Positions 25,801 through 33,640 of a DNA stretch of 64,000 bases are shown here, piece after piece; position 1 is the stretch's first letter; each line of letters opens with the position of its first letter. Position numbers and translations under genes: made by a program. Origin of the DNA: DAOTVC01 sp034437215 (GTDB taxonomy: Bacteria > Chloroflexota > Anaerolineae > B4-G1 > SLSP01); contig DAOTVC010000129.1 in NCBI GenBank assembly GCA_034437215.1, positions 1-64,000 on the forward strand. The letters are read 5' to 3'. The notes below the pieces were generated by a model. That model saw nothing but the letters and a program-made list of their open reading frames with translations. It made no database searches and was not told where the DNA came from.

Positions 25801-25990
25801 CCGGCGCCCAACGGGAGAAGAGGACGCCGCGCCGGAGGAGGCTGTCGATCTGCACCAGGCGGAAGAGATGATATCCGACATCGTGGGCCTCGGGCAGCCG
25901 GGGGTCGAGCAGAGGGGTCGCCGCGAAGAGCCCCACCAGGACCACCGCCATGAGGGGCAGGAGCGCCCCCCGTGAAACACGCCGCTTCAC
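22826..25990 (-). CDS. Large membrane protein, PTPS-related / glycosyltransferase-like, with C-terminal beta domains
   Basis: 1054 aa. N-terminal half (about 1-610) has a dozen or more membrane spans. The opening PRLPEAHDVGYHLFRLVQIDSLLRRGVLFSRWAPEMAYGYGYPLFNYYAP is characteristic of the 6-pyruvoyl-tetrahydropterin-synthase-related membrane family, which resembles GT-C glycosyltransferases. The C-terminal half is extracellular beta structure with three repeats ending PPGTYTLQVSVYPYG, ESGTYTLTVGPA and PPGTYRLQAGLYDEG. Probably acts on a polyprenyl-linked or surface glycan; this is inference. The start overlaps the phosphoesterase gene by 4 bases. Confidence 0.8.
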   Translation of the reverse strand: MKRRVSRGALLPLMAVVLVGLFAATPLLDPRLPEAHDVGYHLFRLVQIDSLLRRGVLFSRWAPEMAYGYGYPLFNYYAPAVYYLAELFHLLGLAFPAALRATFALTLLGAALGMYLWVRDLFGCRAGLVAAAAYAFAPYLTITLLYRGSLAELAALALLPFTLWALQRFLLRGSWGYGVAALLLYALLILTHNITALLFTAVMLAYVLVLAATAVVGDADGPRRAFWRVMGRALPLLLLGLGLTAFFWLPALAERGLVKIHQLYLPSAYRYADNFLSLRDIFTPPAAADPRMVYQPRPMSLGLVALLIALLSVLLGWRRRDGLRAGVVILASLGTLVTIVLMLPLSQPLWERLPLIHFLQFPWRFLGFSNLFVALLAGAGTAQLLRLLPERLRLRSLLPALLVTTLALYLIPLQYMLRYPPFGELTMRESVHFERSTGSLGTTAMGEFLPKAVQALPEESSPALESGERLDVASLPEEARVVAAHYAPLRYTLELESPVPFTARFHTFDFPGWRAAIDGQPLPITPSEPHGLITVQVPAGRHTLTVRFGTTPIRTSATLISGASLLLLLALIVRVGLRRRALSPPQVSRAPEPRGRRASALVLLALAVLLPFKLLYVDAEGRQTPFRRTRFDGESVAGVDVPLRANFGQQLHLLGVDRSTAVPSGDSAAVALYWRVPAPVDREYSVALALVDERGFRYGQSDHQHPGGYPPTTRWDPAGYARDPHELSVFPGTPPGTYTLQVSVYPYGEPEHTLDVLNEAGAPVGRLLPAAELVVLRPPAPPSLAALAPMTVTLAPLNDALILLGYDLPDRHLQTGEMLPLLLYWEATEGSLGDLEMRLDLHAHSGEIVASQVAPPVAGYPTSRWQIGDRWRGAHRLLLPPGLESGTYTLTVGPAAGGETLDLGHLAVTAPDHLMEPPEVTQEVGITLGGLATLYGYDLGRAELHPGEVLSTTLVWQVEDETRKSYKSFVHLLRADGSRAAGSDAVPAGWQRPTTGWVEGEYVVDRHTFNVPADLPPGTYRLQAGLYDEGRGTRLRTEEGADTLLLPTSLTVLP

Positions 25991-26934
25991 GCCGACCCTT
26001 CCAGGGAGAGCAGTGTAACCTCGGGGCGGCAGTTGAAGCGCACCGCCGGGCTGATGCTCCCCACCCCACGGCTGACGTAGACGGGGACGTAAGTTCCCTC
26101 TACCAGACCGCTGACGAAGGTCTGCCCCAAGCAGGAGGGGACGAAGGGCGCGCCCAGCAGGGGAAGACGCACCTGACCGCCGTGGGTGTGTCCGCAGAGG
26201 GCAAGATCCGCCCAGCCGGACGCCAGCATCTCTGTGAAGTCGGGGTTGTGAACGAGCAGGATGCGTGGCGCGTCCTGGGGCAGGTCAGCGAGCAGCGCCG
26301 CCAGACGCTCCCGGGCCGGCTCCCAGTGGCGACGGAAGGTAGGGAAGGAGTCCGTCCCGAAGAGGCCCGAAAAACCAGTATAGCCTACGTCTTCGACGCC
26401 CACCAGAGAGAGTGAGATCCCCTCGACAGCGATCTCCACCCCCTCATCCCGCAGCACGGTGATCCCCTCCCCCTCCAGGATGCCGGGATCGAGATCCGTC
26501 CAGACGTCGTGATTGCCCAGGACGGCGTAGACGCCGTAGGGAGCCCGGAGCCGGGACAGCCGTGCCGCCATCTGGGGCGCGTAGGCAGTGGTGGAGGTGA
26601 CGTAGTCGCCGGTGAGCACGACGAGGTCGGGGCGAACCTCGTTGACGAGAGAGACCGCCCTTTCCACGCGTTCCAGGGCAGCCGCCCCTCCGACGTGGAG
26701 GTCGGTGAGTTGCGCAAGGGTGAAGCCGTCCAGAGCGGCGGGCCAACCGGCAAGCGGGAGGCGCACCCGCTCCAGATCCAGCCAGTCGGGCTCCACCTGT
26801 GCAGCATAGAGGGGAGGCAGCGCCGCCATCAGGGTCAGGCCCAAGAGGGTGCGGCAGCCGATACGCAGAAAACGCCGGCGGGAGAGGGTCGGCTGCTCCG
26901 GGGCGACCTGCCGCTTCATAAGAGCGCCGCTCAA
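25987..26934 (-). CDS. Metallophosphoesterase with Tat-like signal
   Basis: 315 aa. N-terminus TLSRRRFLRIGCRTLLGLTLMAAL is a twin-arginine-type signal, so the enzyme probably works outside the membrane. The calcineurin-like metal site is complete: QLTDLHVG, LTGDYVT, LGNHDVW and LCGHTHGGQVRLP. Resembles the YkuE/YaeI group, some of which act on lipid A or UDP-linked substrates. 4-base overlaps on both sides place it firmly in an operon with the LCP protein and the large membrane protein. Confidence 0.92.
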   Translation of the reverse strand: MSGALMKRQVAPEQPTLSRRRFLRIGCRTLLGLTLMAALPPLYAAQVEPDWLDLERVRLPLAGWPAALDGFTLAQLTDLHVGGAAALERVERAVSLVNEVRPDLVVLTGDYVTSTTAYAPQMAARLSRLRAPYGVYAVLGNHDVWTDLDPGILEGEGITVLRDEGVEIAVEGISLSLVGVEDVGYTGFSGLFGTDSFPTFRRHWEPARERLAALLADLPQDAPRILLVHNPDFTEMLASGWADLALCGHTHGGQVRLPLLGAPFVPSCLGQTFVSGLVEGTYVPVYVSRGVGSISPAVRFNCRPEVTLLSLEGSA

Positions 26935-28475
26935 GGTGTAGACGAGGGTGTAGGCGCGGGCGTCGCGGTGGGCGACCAGCGACCGGTGACGGTTGCGTCA
27001 CAGGGGTTGTAGTTCCAGCCCAGGGACAGCTGGAAGTCGACCCCGCTGCCCTCTGTGGGCTGGCTTACGACATCGCCCTGCTGGAGCTTGAAGAGGTTCA
27101 GGAGCGCGGTCAAGGGTGAGCCCTTGCTCGTCGTCGTGAGGTCGGTGAGCGTGGTGCGCGGCACTGCCGCCACACTCTCCAGCCCCACCACCTGGAAGCC
27201 CTCCAGATCGAGCCGGTAGGCTGCCACGTCCCCCCAGCCGACGTTGCCCGTCCCGTTGAGGATGTGGACGGTGTAGGCCCGCTGCTGGGCCCGGCTCGTC
27301 ACCGGAGGTTGAGCCGCCTCCAGCATGAAGTTGTACAGCGCCTCGGGCTGCGGCACGAGGACGTAGCCGCCGTTGGGCGCCGTCCACGATTGGACGAGGT
27401 GGGTGCCGCGGATAAAGCGGCTCTTGATGTTCCCCATGTCCATACGAGCCCCCACCGCCCCCAAGGAGATCATGTCCGCCAATCCCAGATCGGTCTCCAC
27501 GTCCTCCTTGTAGACGCTCCAGAATTCCGGGATCCGGGGGATCATGTTCTGGGAAAGCGCCTTGCGGAAGACGGCGCGCAGCACCTGCTGCTGGCGCCGG
27601 TGGCGGTCGAAGTCGGAGGTGTTCCAGCGCGAGCGGACGTACCAGAGGGCGTGCTTGCCACCGAGATGGTGGACACCCGGCTCCATGTCGATGTCGGTCT
27701 GCCCGGTGGGCGACTCGGGATCGGGGTAAGTGTCGTGGAACGGGCACTCGACGACGACATCCACCCCCCCCACGGCATCGACGATGCTGCGGTAGCTGTC
27801 GAAATCGACGAGGGCGTAGTAGTGGATGGGGATGCCGAAGTTATACTGGACGGTCGCCTTGACCAACCCCGGACCTCCACCCGGATAGTTCTGCTTGTAT
27901 CCGCGGAGGAAAGCGGTATTGATCTTGTCCAACCCCCAGGTGGGGATCCAGGCGTAGTAGTCTCGGGGGATGGAGATGAGGCTTACGGCGGGCATGTCCG
28001 GGTAGACGGAGGCGATCATCATCACGTCGGTACGTGCGTAGCCCGCTCCCCCCTCACGATCCATCCCCAGGAGCAGGATGTTGATCGTTCCCGCCGGCTG
28101 GGGCATGAGAGGCATGGGCGTCGGCTGGGGCAGCGTCGAGCTGACGACAGGCGTGCCGTCGATCACGGGCGGAGGTTGGGGCAGTGCGATGGGACCGGGG
28201 ACGGGGGTCTCCGTCGGTACGGGGGTAGCCGTCGGTGTAGGGGTGGGCAGCGCGGTAGGCGTGGTGACGGGGGTCGGCGTCCACGTGGGAGGGAGAGTGG
28301 CGGTCATCTCGGGCGTAGGCGACGGCGGCAGGGGCGTGCTCGTGGAGGTAGCCGTCACAATCAGGAGCGCGGCTCGCTCCCGATTGCCCTCCTGAGCGGC
28401 TTCAGCGCCCAGGACGACGAGCACCAACAGGCCCACAACGATGGCCCACTCAAGAAAACGAATGCTGCGACTCAT
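26931..28475 (-). CDS. LytR-CpsA-Psr (LCP) family ligase with LytR_C domain
   Basis: 514 aa. One N-terminal membrane span (about 10-26), a long Pro/Thr-rich linker (about 42-125), the LCP catalytic domain (about 130-300; NILLLGMDREGGAGYARTDVMMIAS, SLISIPRDYYAWIP, KINTAFLRG, VDAVGGVDV, LWYVRSRWNTSDFDRHRRQQQVLRAV with the catalytic Arg residues), and a LytR C-terminal domain (about 400-490; VHILNGTGNVGWGD). LCP enzymes transfer glycopolymers from lipid carrier to peptidoglycan. First gene of the three-gene operon. Confidence 0.94.
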   Translation of the reverse strand: MSRSIRFLEWAIVVGLLVLVVLGAEAAQEGNRERAALLIVTATSTSTPLPPSPTPEMTATLPPTWTPTPVTTPTALPTPTPTATPVPTETPVPGPIALPQPPPVIDGTPVVSSTLPQPTPMPLMPQPAGTINILLLGMDREGGAGYARTDVMMIASVYPDMPAVSLISIPRDYYAWIPTWGLDKINTAFLRGYKQNYPGGGPGLVKATVQYNFGIPIHYYALVDFDSYRSIVDAVGGVDVVVECPFHDTYPDPESPTGQTDIDMEPGVHHLGGKHALWYVRSRWNTSDFDRHRRQQQVLRAVFRKALSQNMIPRIPEFWSVYKEDVETDLGLADMISLGAVGARMDMGNIKSRFIRGTHLVQSWTAPNGGYVLVPQPEALYNFMLEAAQPPVTSRAQQRAYTVHILNGTGNVGWGDVAAYRLDLEGFQVVGLESVAAVPRTTLTDLTTTSKGSPLTALLNLFKLQQGDVVSQPTEGSGVDFQLSLGWNYNPCDATVTGRWSPTATPAPTPSSTP

Positions 28476-28650
28476 AACACCCCGACTCAGGCCTCAATTT
28501 TATCTTCAATGCAATCCTGATCCATTAGACCTAATAGCGCACCGGTTTATGATACCATGCAACAGCGAAAAATCAACGATTCCAAACGCATGTCGTTACT
28601 CACCTCTGCATACAGTTTGCGATGGACGTCCAGACGCCCTCCTGCTCGTA

Positions 28651-28820
28651 CAGGGCTATCGCACTTAGCACACTTTCTCCAGCGCGTTATCTGGTGCGCC
28701 GCTGAAGCGGCATTTTTTGGAGGGTTTTTTGTGGCGGGTCGCAGCCCCGCCACAAAAAACCCCTTATCCCCGGCCTTGAGGCCGTATTTCTGCGACCAGA
28801 GGTCAAATGCGATAGCCCTA
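28651..28820. mobile_element. Family D MITE-like element, copy D2
   Basis: Ends AGGGCTATCGCACTT and AAATGCGATAGCCCT. A strong internal hairpin GGGTTTTTTGTGGCGGG/CCCGCCACAAAAAACCC lies near 28725-28765 and could act as a bidirectional terminator. Flanked by CCTGCTCGTA at 28641-28650 and 28821-28830, a perfect 10-bp direct repeat consistent with target duplication. It fills most of the gap 28476-28850. Confidence 0.75.
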
Positions 28821-28850
28821 CCTGCTCGTACCTGTGCCGAGGTTGAAGTA

Positions 28851-28873
28851 TGCTATAATAGTATCGTACTATT
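28851..28873 (+). promoter_or_regulatory. Extended -10 promoter with overlapping palindrome
   Basis: TGCTATAAT (28851-28859), an extended -10. The perfect palindrome AATAGTA-TCG-TACTATT (28857-28873) overlaps it and covers the expected start site, a good operator position. The 38-codon gene starts at 28908. Confidence 0.55.
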
Positions 28874-28907
28874 GTGCATATACCGCTTAACGAACTGGAG
28901 ATAAAGA

Positions 28908-29024
28908 ATGAGCCCAAGACGCAACAGTAATTGGACCCAGACGCTCTTTATCATCCTCAGCATCATTCTGGTCCTCAGCATGGTGCTGGGCATGATCGTC
29001 ACCATCCTACCCCCGGCCGGTTGA
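28908..29024 (+). CDS. 38-aa single-span membrane peptide
   Basis: Begins MSPRRNSNWTQ, then one hydrophobic span FIILSIILVLSMVLGMIV, then TILPPAG and stop. GGAG lies 7 bases before the ATG, and an extended -10 with a palindrome is 48 bases upstream. The positive N-terminus predicts a cytoplasmic N end. Function unknown; followed by a gap and element E2. Confidence 0.7.
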   Translation: MSPRRNSNWTQTLFIILSIILVLSMVLGMIVTILPPAG

Positions 29025-29135
29025 AGAGCAAGCCGCCGGCACGCTAGTAGGGACTGAAGGCGCAATAGCTTGGACCTCGTGAGTCTCTTTCAGGAGCGCT
29101 TTCAGTTTGCTCTCGCTCAAGTATTAATTCACGTG

Positions 29136-29296
29136 CCTAAGCGTCTGTAAGAAAATAACTTCCCGACGGTGGTGCTCGGGGAACGTAGCGAACTGCTGGA
29201 AGGGCTGGAGACGCACAGCCCTCAAACGAGTCAGGAGGAGCTCTTTCATCCTGACTCCAGAGACATCGGGAAGTTATACTGTTACGAACCCTAAGG
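29136..29296 (+). mobile_element. Family E MITE-like element, copy E2
   Basis: 161 bp, imperfect inverted ends about 31 bp long: left CCTAAGCGTCTGTAAGAAAA then TAACTTCCCGA, right TCGGGAAGTTATAC then TGTTACGAACCCTAAGG. Flanked by ACGTG (29131-29135) and ACGTA (29297-29301), a likely 4-5-bp target duplication. An internal hairpin GTCAGGAGGAGCT...CATCCTGAC lies near 29228-29256. Same orientation as the next gene. It fills most of the gap 29025-29330, which otherwise shows nothing. Confidence 0.7.
29251..29280 (+). promoter_or_regulatory. Promoter-like pair carried by element E2
   Basis: CTGACT (29251-29256), 18-base spacer, TATACT (29275-29280), aligned with the pair in E1. Start codon of the next gene 50 bases downstream. 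Confidence 0.5.
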
Positions 29297-29330
29297 ACGT
29301 AGTAAATCTCAGTTAAGTTCCGGAGGAGAG

Positions 29331-29726
29331 ATGTCCGAATCGCCCAGCCGGTCCCCCTACCGGATTGTCCGCACCATCTTTGGCGTTCTCTTTCTGCTGT
29401 CCATCTTCGTCTCCATCTCCAGCGGCCCGGTTCTCGGGTCCGCAGGTGACGAGAACGAAAGAGTCACCATCATCTCGCTGATCACCTCCCTCACCTCTCT
29501 CATCGGTTTCTTCTCCACCATCGCGCTCGAGTGGCGCCGGGAGCTACGCGAGGCCCAGGAGGCCGAACGGGAGGCCCGGCGGGAGCTGCTGGAGCTGGAG
29601 AAACTGCGGCTCGAGGTGGAGGAGCTGCGCGAGGACCGGAAGGCGGAGCGCCAGAAATCGTTAGGCGACCCACCGGCGGTCACCATCGACCCCGCCGACG
29701 ACTCAAAGTCTGAACTCCGCCCTTAG
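29331..29726 (+). CDS. Unknown membrane protein with coiled coil, 131 aa
   Basis: ATG follows GGAGGAGAG. Two membrane spans (about 14-36 and 45-66: IFGVLFLLSIFVSISSG and IISLITSLTSLIGFFSTIAL) are followed by a highly charged coiled coil (about 68-112, repeated Glu/Leu/Arg heptads), then a short Pro/Asp tail. No family recognised; the layout suggests a membrane-tethered scaffold. The TAG stop lies inside the left end of element E3, and its likely promoter lies in E2. Confidence 0.75.
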   Translation: MSESPSRSPYRIVRTIFGVLFLLSIFVSISSGPVLGSAGDENERVTIISLITSLTSLIGFFSTIALEWRRELREAQEAEREARRELLELEKLRLEVEELREDRKAERQKSLGDPPAVTIDPADDSKSELRP

Positions 29727-30049
29727 GGGTCTGTAAAGAAACAACTTCCCGATGGTACCATCGAAGTCGTAGGGAAGGAGCGTCCTCAGACGTTTGAGGC
29801 TCGCCAGTTTCAATGAGGTGACTGCCCTGAAAAAACTCCTTCCAACACGGAGAACACCGAGAAAACCAAGGAGATAGTGAAATATCTTTATAAAAAGCGC
29901 TCTTTTGCCTGATTTTATGAAGTCCAATTTAAAAAATCTCCGTGCCCTCTGTGGTAAAAAGGCTTTTTTCAGCAGAGTCATGAGGTAAGCAGCCGTGAAT
30001 CAAACACCTCGCCATCACACCGGAAGTTATTCTTTTAAGAGCGCTTAAT
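29721..30049 (+). mobile_element. Family E MITE-like element, copy E3, interrupted by family A
   Basis: Left end CCTTAGGGGTCTGTAAAG then AACTTCCCGA; right end CCGGAAGTTATTC then TTTTAAGAGCGCTTAA (to about 30049). Without the nested A copy and its duplication it would be about 162 bp, the size of E1 and E2. The left end supplies the TAG stop of the upstream gene; the right end lies 44 bases before the GH13-like gene. It fills the gap 29727-30092. Confidence 0.65.
29819..29980 (+). mobile_element. Family A MITE, copy A1, nested in E3
   Basis: 162 bp, ends TGACTGCCCTGAAAAAA and TTTTTTCAGCAGAGTCA. Flanked by a perfect 5-bp duplication TGAGG (29814-29818, 29981-29985). Nearly identical along its length to A2 and A3. 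A minus-strand frame of about 55 codons is open in this copy and A3 but resembles no protein. Confidence 0.9.
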
Positions 30050-30092
30050 CGGATCTAAACCTACCAGACCACAAAGCGAAAGGAGACTAGCT

Positions 30093-33000
30093 ATGCCTAA
30101 TCACGGTAACCGGGATACTGCTCAACGCGAGTTCCACGTCTCTCGTGAAGCGCGGGATCGCTACAACTTCGAGAAGCCCCTCTTCTCCCTCAACGGCAAC
30201 GTCCTCTTTGCCAACTTCCACGCCGCTCGCGTCTTCGCCAAGAAGATGAACGACAAGCGGGATCTCGTGAACTACCCCGAGAAGGCCGTACGCGCCGGAC
30301 AGATCAACGCCATGGGGCTCATCGACGAGATTCTACACTACGTCGTGGGCCTCTACCAGACGCAGCGCAACGCCGAGGCCATGGAGGCCGCCCTGGAGCA
30401 CCTCGAGGAGACGCTGGGGGAGGAGCAGGTGGACAAGGCCCTCCACGCCTTCGTGGAGGAGTTCCCGACCGTCGCCGTCTACCAGGGGGAGATGACGGTG
30501 GACGAGTATCTGGAGGGTGAGACGGATGGGACACCCCACCGCCGCGTCGCCCTGGAAGAGATGCTCATGCTCTGGTTAGCCAACGCCAATCCGGCCTTTT
30601 CGCCCTTCATGGAGCTCTTTGACGACGAGCATTTGGAGAAGCACACCCGCTATCTGCAGGTCGTAGAGGAGATGCGGGACTTCTTCGAGGAACAGCCCCA
30701 CTTCGGCCCCGACGACCGCAACCTGGTGGAGATGCTGCGGGAGCCCGCCATCGAGGAGCCCCACTCCCTGGAAGGGCAGCTGGAGTACATCCGGAAGCGC
30801 TGGGGCCCGCTGCTGGGGCGCTACCTCTACCGCCTGCTCAGCAGCCTCGACTTCCTGGCCGAGGAGGAGAAGATGTTCTTCGGCTTCGGCCCCGGCCCCT
30901 CCCGTGTCTACGAGTTCGGCGGGATGGAGGGGGAGGCGGAGCGCTTCAGTGCCGACCTCGACTGGATGCCGAAGATCGTCCTCATCGCCAAGAACGTCTT
31001 CGTCTGGCTGGACCAGCTCTCCAAGCAGTACGGGCGGGAGATCCGGCACCTGGACCAGGTACCCAATGCGGAGCTGGACAAGCTCGCCCGCTGGGGCATC
31101 ACCGGTCTCTGGCTCATCGGCCTCTGGGAGCGCAGCGAGGCCTCCAAACGGATCAAGCAGATCATGGGCAACCCCGATGCGGTCGCCTCTGCCTACTCCC
31201 TCTACGACTACGTCATCGCTAACGACCTGGGGGGCGAGGAGGCCTACAACGACCTGAAGGCCCGGGCTCAAGAGCGGGGCATCCGCATGGCGAGCGACAT
31301 GGTTCCCAACCACGTCGCCATCGACTCCCGGTGGGTCATCGAGCACCCCGACTGGTTCGTCCAACTCGACTACAGCCCCTTCCCCTCCTACACCTTCAAC
31401 GGCCCTGACCTCTGCGATGAGGCTCGGGTGGGCGTCTACATCGAGGACCACTACTACGACCGCAGCGATGCCGCCGTCGTCTTCAAGCGGGTAGATCACT
31501 GGACGGGGGATACCCGCTTCATCTACCACGGCAACGACGGGACGTCGATGCCCTGGAACGACACGGCGCAGCTCAACTACCTCCTGCCGGAGGTACGGGA
31601 GGCCGTCATCCAGACCATCCTCCACGTCGCGCGCCGCTCGTCCGTCATCCGCTTCGACGCGGCCATGACGCTGGCGAAGAAGCACTACCAGCGCCTCTGG
31701 TTCCCCCAGCCGGGCAGCGGCGGGGACATCCCCTCGCGGGCCCAATTCTCCATGACGAAGGAGGCCTTCAACGAGGCCTTCCCCAAGGAGTTCTGGCGCG
31801 AGGTCGTCGACCGGGTCGCCGAGGAGGTGCCCGACACCCTCCTGCTGGCGGAGGCCTTCTGGCTCATGGAGGGCTACTTTGTCCGCACGCTGGGCATGCA
31901 CCGGGTCTACAATAGCGCCTTCATGAACATGCTGCGGGACGAGAAGAACGCCGAGTATCGCCAGCTTATCAAGAACACCCTGGAGTTCAACCCCGAGATC
32001 CTGAAGCGCTACGTCAACTTCATGAACAACCCCGACGAGCGCACGGCCGTCGACCAGTTCGGCAAGGGAGACAAGTACTTCGGCATCGCGACGCTGCTGG
32101 CCACCATGCCCGGCCTCCCCATGTTCGGGCACGGCCAGGTCGAGGGCTACGCCGAGAAGTATGGGATGGAGTTCCGGCGCGCCTACTGGGACGAGCAGCC
32201 CGAACCCTATCTGGTTCAGCGCCACGAGCGCGAGATCTTCCCCCTGCTGCACCAACGCTACCTCTTCGCCAACGTCCAGGGCTTCTATCTCTACGACTTC
32301 TACACCCCTGACGGCTCCGTGGACGAGAACGTCTTCGCCTACTCTAATCGGGCCGGTAACGCGCACTCTCTCGTCCTCTATCACAACCGCTACGCCGAGA
32401 CCGCGGGTTGGGTGCGCTCCTCCGTCGCCTACGCCGTCAAGGGACCGGAGGGAGAGAAGCGTCTGGAGCAGAAGAGCCTGGCGGCGGGATTGGGCATCCC
32501 CGATGACCCCAATACTTATCTCATCTTTCGTGACGCCGTCGACAACATGGAGTACATCCGCAACTGCCGCGAGCTGGCGGAGAAGGGGCTCTACGCTCAG
32601 CTGGACGCCTACAAGGCACACGTCTTCCTCGACTTCCGGCAGGTGCAGGAGAACGAGTGGGGCCAGTACGGGCAGCTCACCGCCTACCTCGAGGGGCGGG
32701 GGGTGCCCAACATCGACGAGGCGATGAAGGAGCTCTTCCTCGAACCGGTGCTCCAGCCCCTGCGCATGTTGATCAGCGCCGAGGCCTTCGAGTGGCTGAT
32801 GGACGCCCGTACCGAGGAGCCCGGTGAGGCCGTCGCGGAGACCCTGCTCGCTCAGGTGCGGCAGAAGATGATAGACCTTCTGGAGGCCGCCGAGAACGCC
32901 ACCATCCGCGAGAGCAACGGTCAGAGCAAGAAGGCCATCGCCTCCCGCGTGATGGAGGAGCTGGACGTGGCCCTCTCCCTGGCAACCCGCCTCGAGGCGC

Positions 33001-33575
33001 TGGACCCCGACACGGCGGGCGACTACGAAGAGGTCATCGACTACGTTCTGGAGAACCTGCAGTCCCGACACCCGGCCATCTGGGGCACCCTCCTGGCCTG
33101 GCTCTTCATCCACCCCCTGGGCAAGGTGGTCGACGGGGAGAGCTACCGGGAGATCAGCCGCAGCTGGGTCGACGAGTGGCTGCTGGGGAAGGTGACGGCG
33201 AACGCGCTCCAGGAGATGGGCGTGGACGAGGCGGGCGCTTGGCGGGCAGTCAGCGTGGTCAAGATCCTCCTGGGTGACTACGGTGAGATGGAGGCTGAAG
33301 AGGCCCGCAGCTACCTGCGGATGCTGCTGCGCGACCAGACGGTGCAGACCTTCATCGGCGTCAACCGCTACCAGGAGACGCTGTGGTTCAACAAGGAGTC
33401 CTTCGAGCGGCTGCTCTGGTGGTTGATGATCCGCGAGACGGTGCAGCTCCTCGCCGACGGTGAGGAGGACGCCCTCGAGAGGATCGCGGAGCGCTACGCC
33501 TTCTTCGAGCGCCTGCTGGAGGCCCAGGAGGCCTCCGACTATCAGATAGAGAAGCTCCTGGACGCCGTGGAGTAG
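30093..33575 (+). CDS. Very large GH13-like (alpha-amylase clan) protein
   Basis: 1160 aa; AAGGAG precedes the ATG. About 1-330 is a helical region I cannot assign. About 330-760 is a GH13-type barrel with recognisable motifs: I DMVPNHV (D402), II VIRFDAAM (nucleophile D522), III LLLAEAFW (acid/base E587) and IV NNPDERT (D648), where the usual His before Asp is Pro. About 760-1160 is again helical and unassigned. No signal peptide, so probably cytoplasmic; alpha-glucan or sugar-phosphate substrates are possible. No glycogen genes are adjacent. All three catalytic acids being present argues for activity. Confidence 0.8.
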   Translation: MPNHGNRDTAQREFHVSREARDRYNFEKPLFSLNGNVLFANFHAARVFAKKMNDKRDLVNYPEKAVRAGQINAMGLIDEILHYVVGLYQTQRNAEAMEAALEHLEETLGEEQVDKALHAFVEEFPTVAVYQGEMTVDEYLEGETDGTPHRRVALEEMLMLWLANANPAFSPFMELFDDEHLEKHTRYLQVVEEMRDFFEEQPHFGPDDRNLVEMLREPAIEEPHSLEGQLEYIRKRWGPLLGRYLYRLLSSLDFLAEEEKMFFGFGPGPSRVYEFGGMEGEAERFSADLDWMPKIVLIAKNVFVWLDQLSKQYGREIRHLDQVPNAELDKLARWGITGLWLIGLWERSEASKRIKQIMGNPDAVASAYSLYDYVIANDLGGEEAYNDLKARAQERGIRMASDMVPNHVAIDSRWVIEHPDWFVQLDYSPFPSYTFNGPDLCDEARVGVYIEDHYYDRSDAAVVFKRVDHWTGDTRFIYHGNDGTSMPWNDTAQLNYLLPEVREAVIQTILHVARRSSVIRFDAAMTLAKKHYQRLWFPQPGSGGDIPSRAQFSMTKEAFNEAFPKEFWREVVDRVAEEVPDTLLLAEAFWLMEGYFVRTLGMHRVYNSAFMNMLRDEKNAEYRQLIKNTLEFNPEILKRYVNFMNNPDERTAVDQFGKGDKYFGIATLLATMPGLPMFGHGQVEGYAEKYGMEFRRAYWDEQPEPYLVQRHEREIFPLLHQRYLFANVQGFYLYDFYTPDGSVDENVFAYSNRAGNAHSLVLYHNRYAETAGWVRSSVAYAVKGPEGEKRLEQKSLAAGLGIPDDPNTYLIFRDAVDNMEYIRNCRELAEKGLYAQLDAYKAHVFLDFRQVQENEWGQYGQLTAYLEGRGVPNIDEAMKELFLEPVLQPLRMLISAEAFEWLMDARTEEPGEAVAETLLAQVRQKMIDLLEAAENATIRESNGQSKKAIASRVMEELDVALSLATRLEALDPDTAGDYEEVIDYVLENLQSRHPAIWGTLLAWLFIHPLGKVVDGESYREISRSWVDEWLLGKVTANALQEMGVDEAGAWRAVSVVKILLGDYGEMEAEEARSYLRMLLRDQTVQTFIGVNRYQETLWFNKESFERLLWWLMIRETVQLLADGEEDALERIAERYAFFERLLEAQEASDYQIEKLLDAVE

Positions 33576-33589
33576 ATCACCTTCGCACC

Positions 33590-33625
33590 GAGAGAGGGAC
33601 CGGTCGCCTGACCGGTCCCTCTCTC
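33590..33625. terminator. Bidirectional terminator
   Basis: Perfect 16-bp stem GAGAGAGGGACCGGTC/GACCGGTCCCTCTCTC with a 4-base loop, between the convergent GH13-like and C39-like genes. Confidence 0.85.
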
Positions 33626-33640
33626 TAGCACGCCCAATGA

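Noticed and set aside
29819..29980. Minus-strand frame inside family A (begins MTLLKKAFLPQRARRFF), also open in copy A3
   Set aside because: The start codon lies in the terminal repeat, there is no ribosome site, and it is interrupted in copy A2; more likely chance openness of a short repeat.
30576..33113. 845-codon open frame on the minus strand opposite the GH13-like gene
   Set aside because: It is a shadow of the + strand gene: low-complexity Val/Leu/Gly/Glu composition, no family motif, while the + strand frame has catalytic motifs and a ribosome site.
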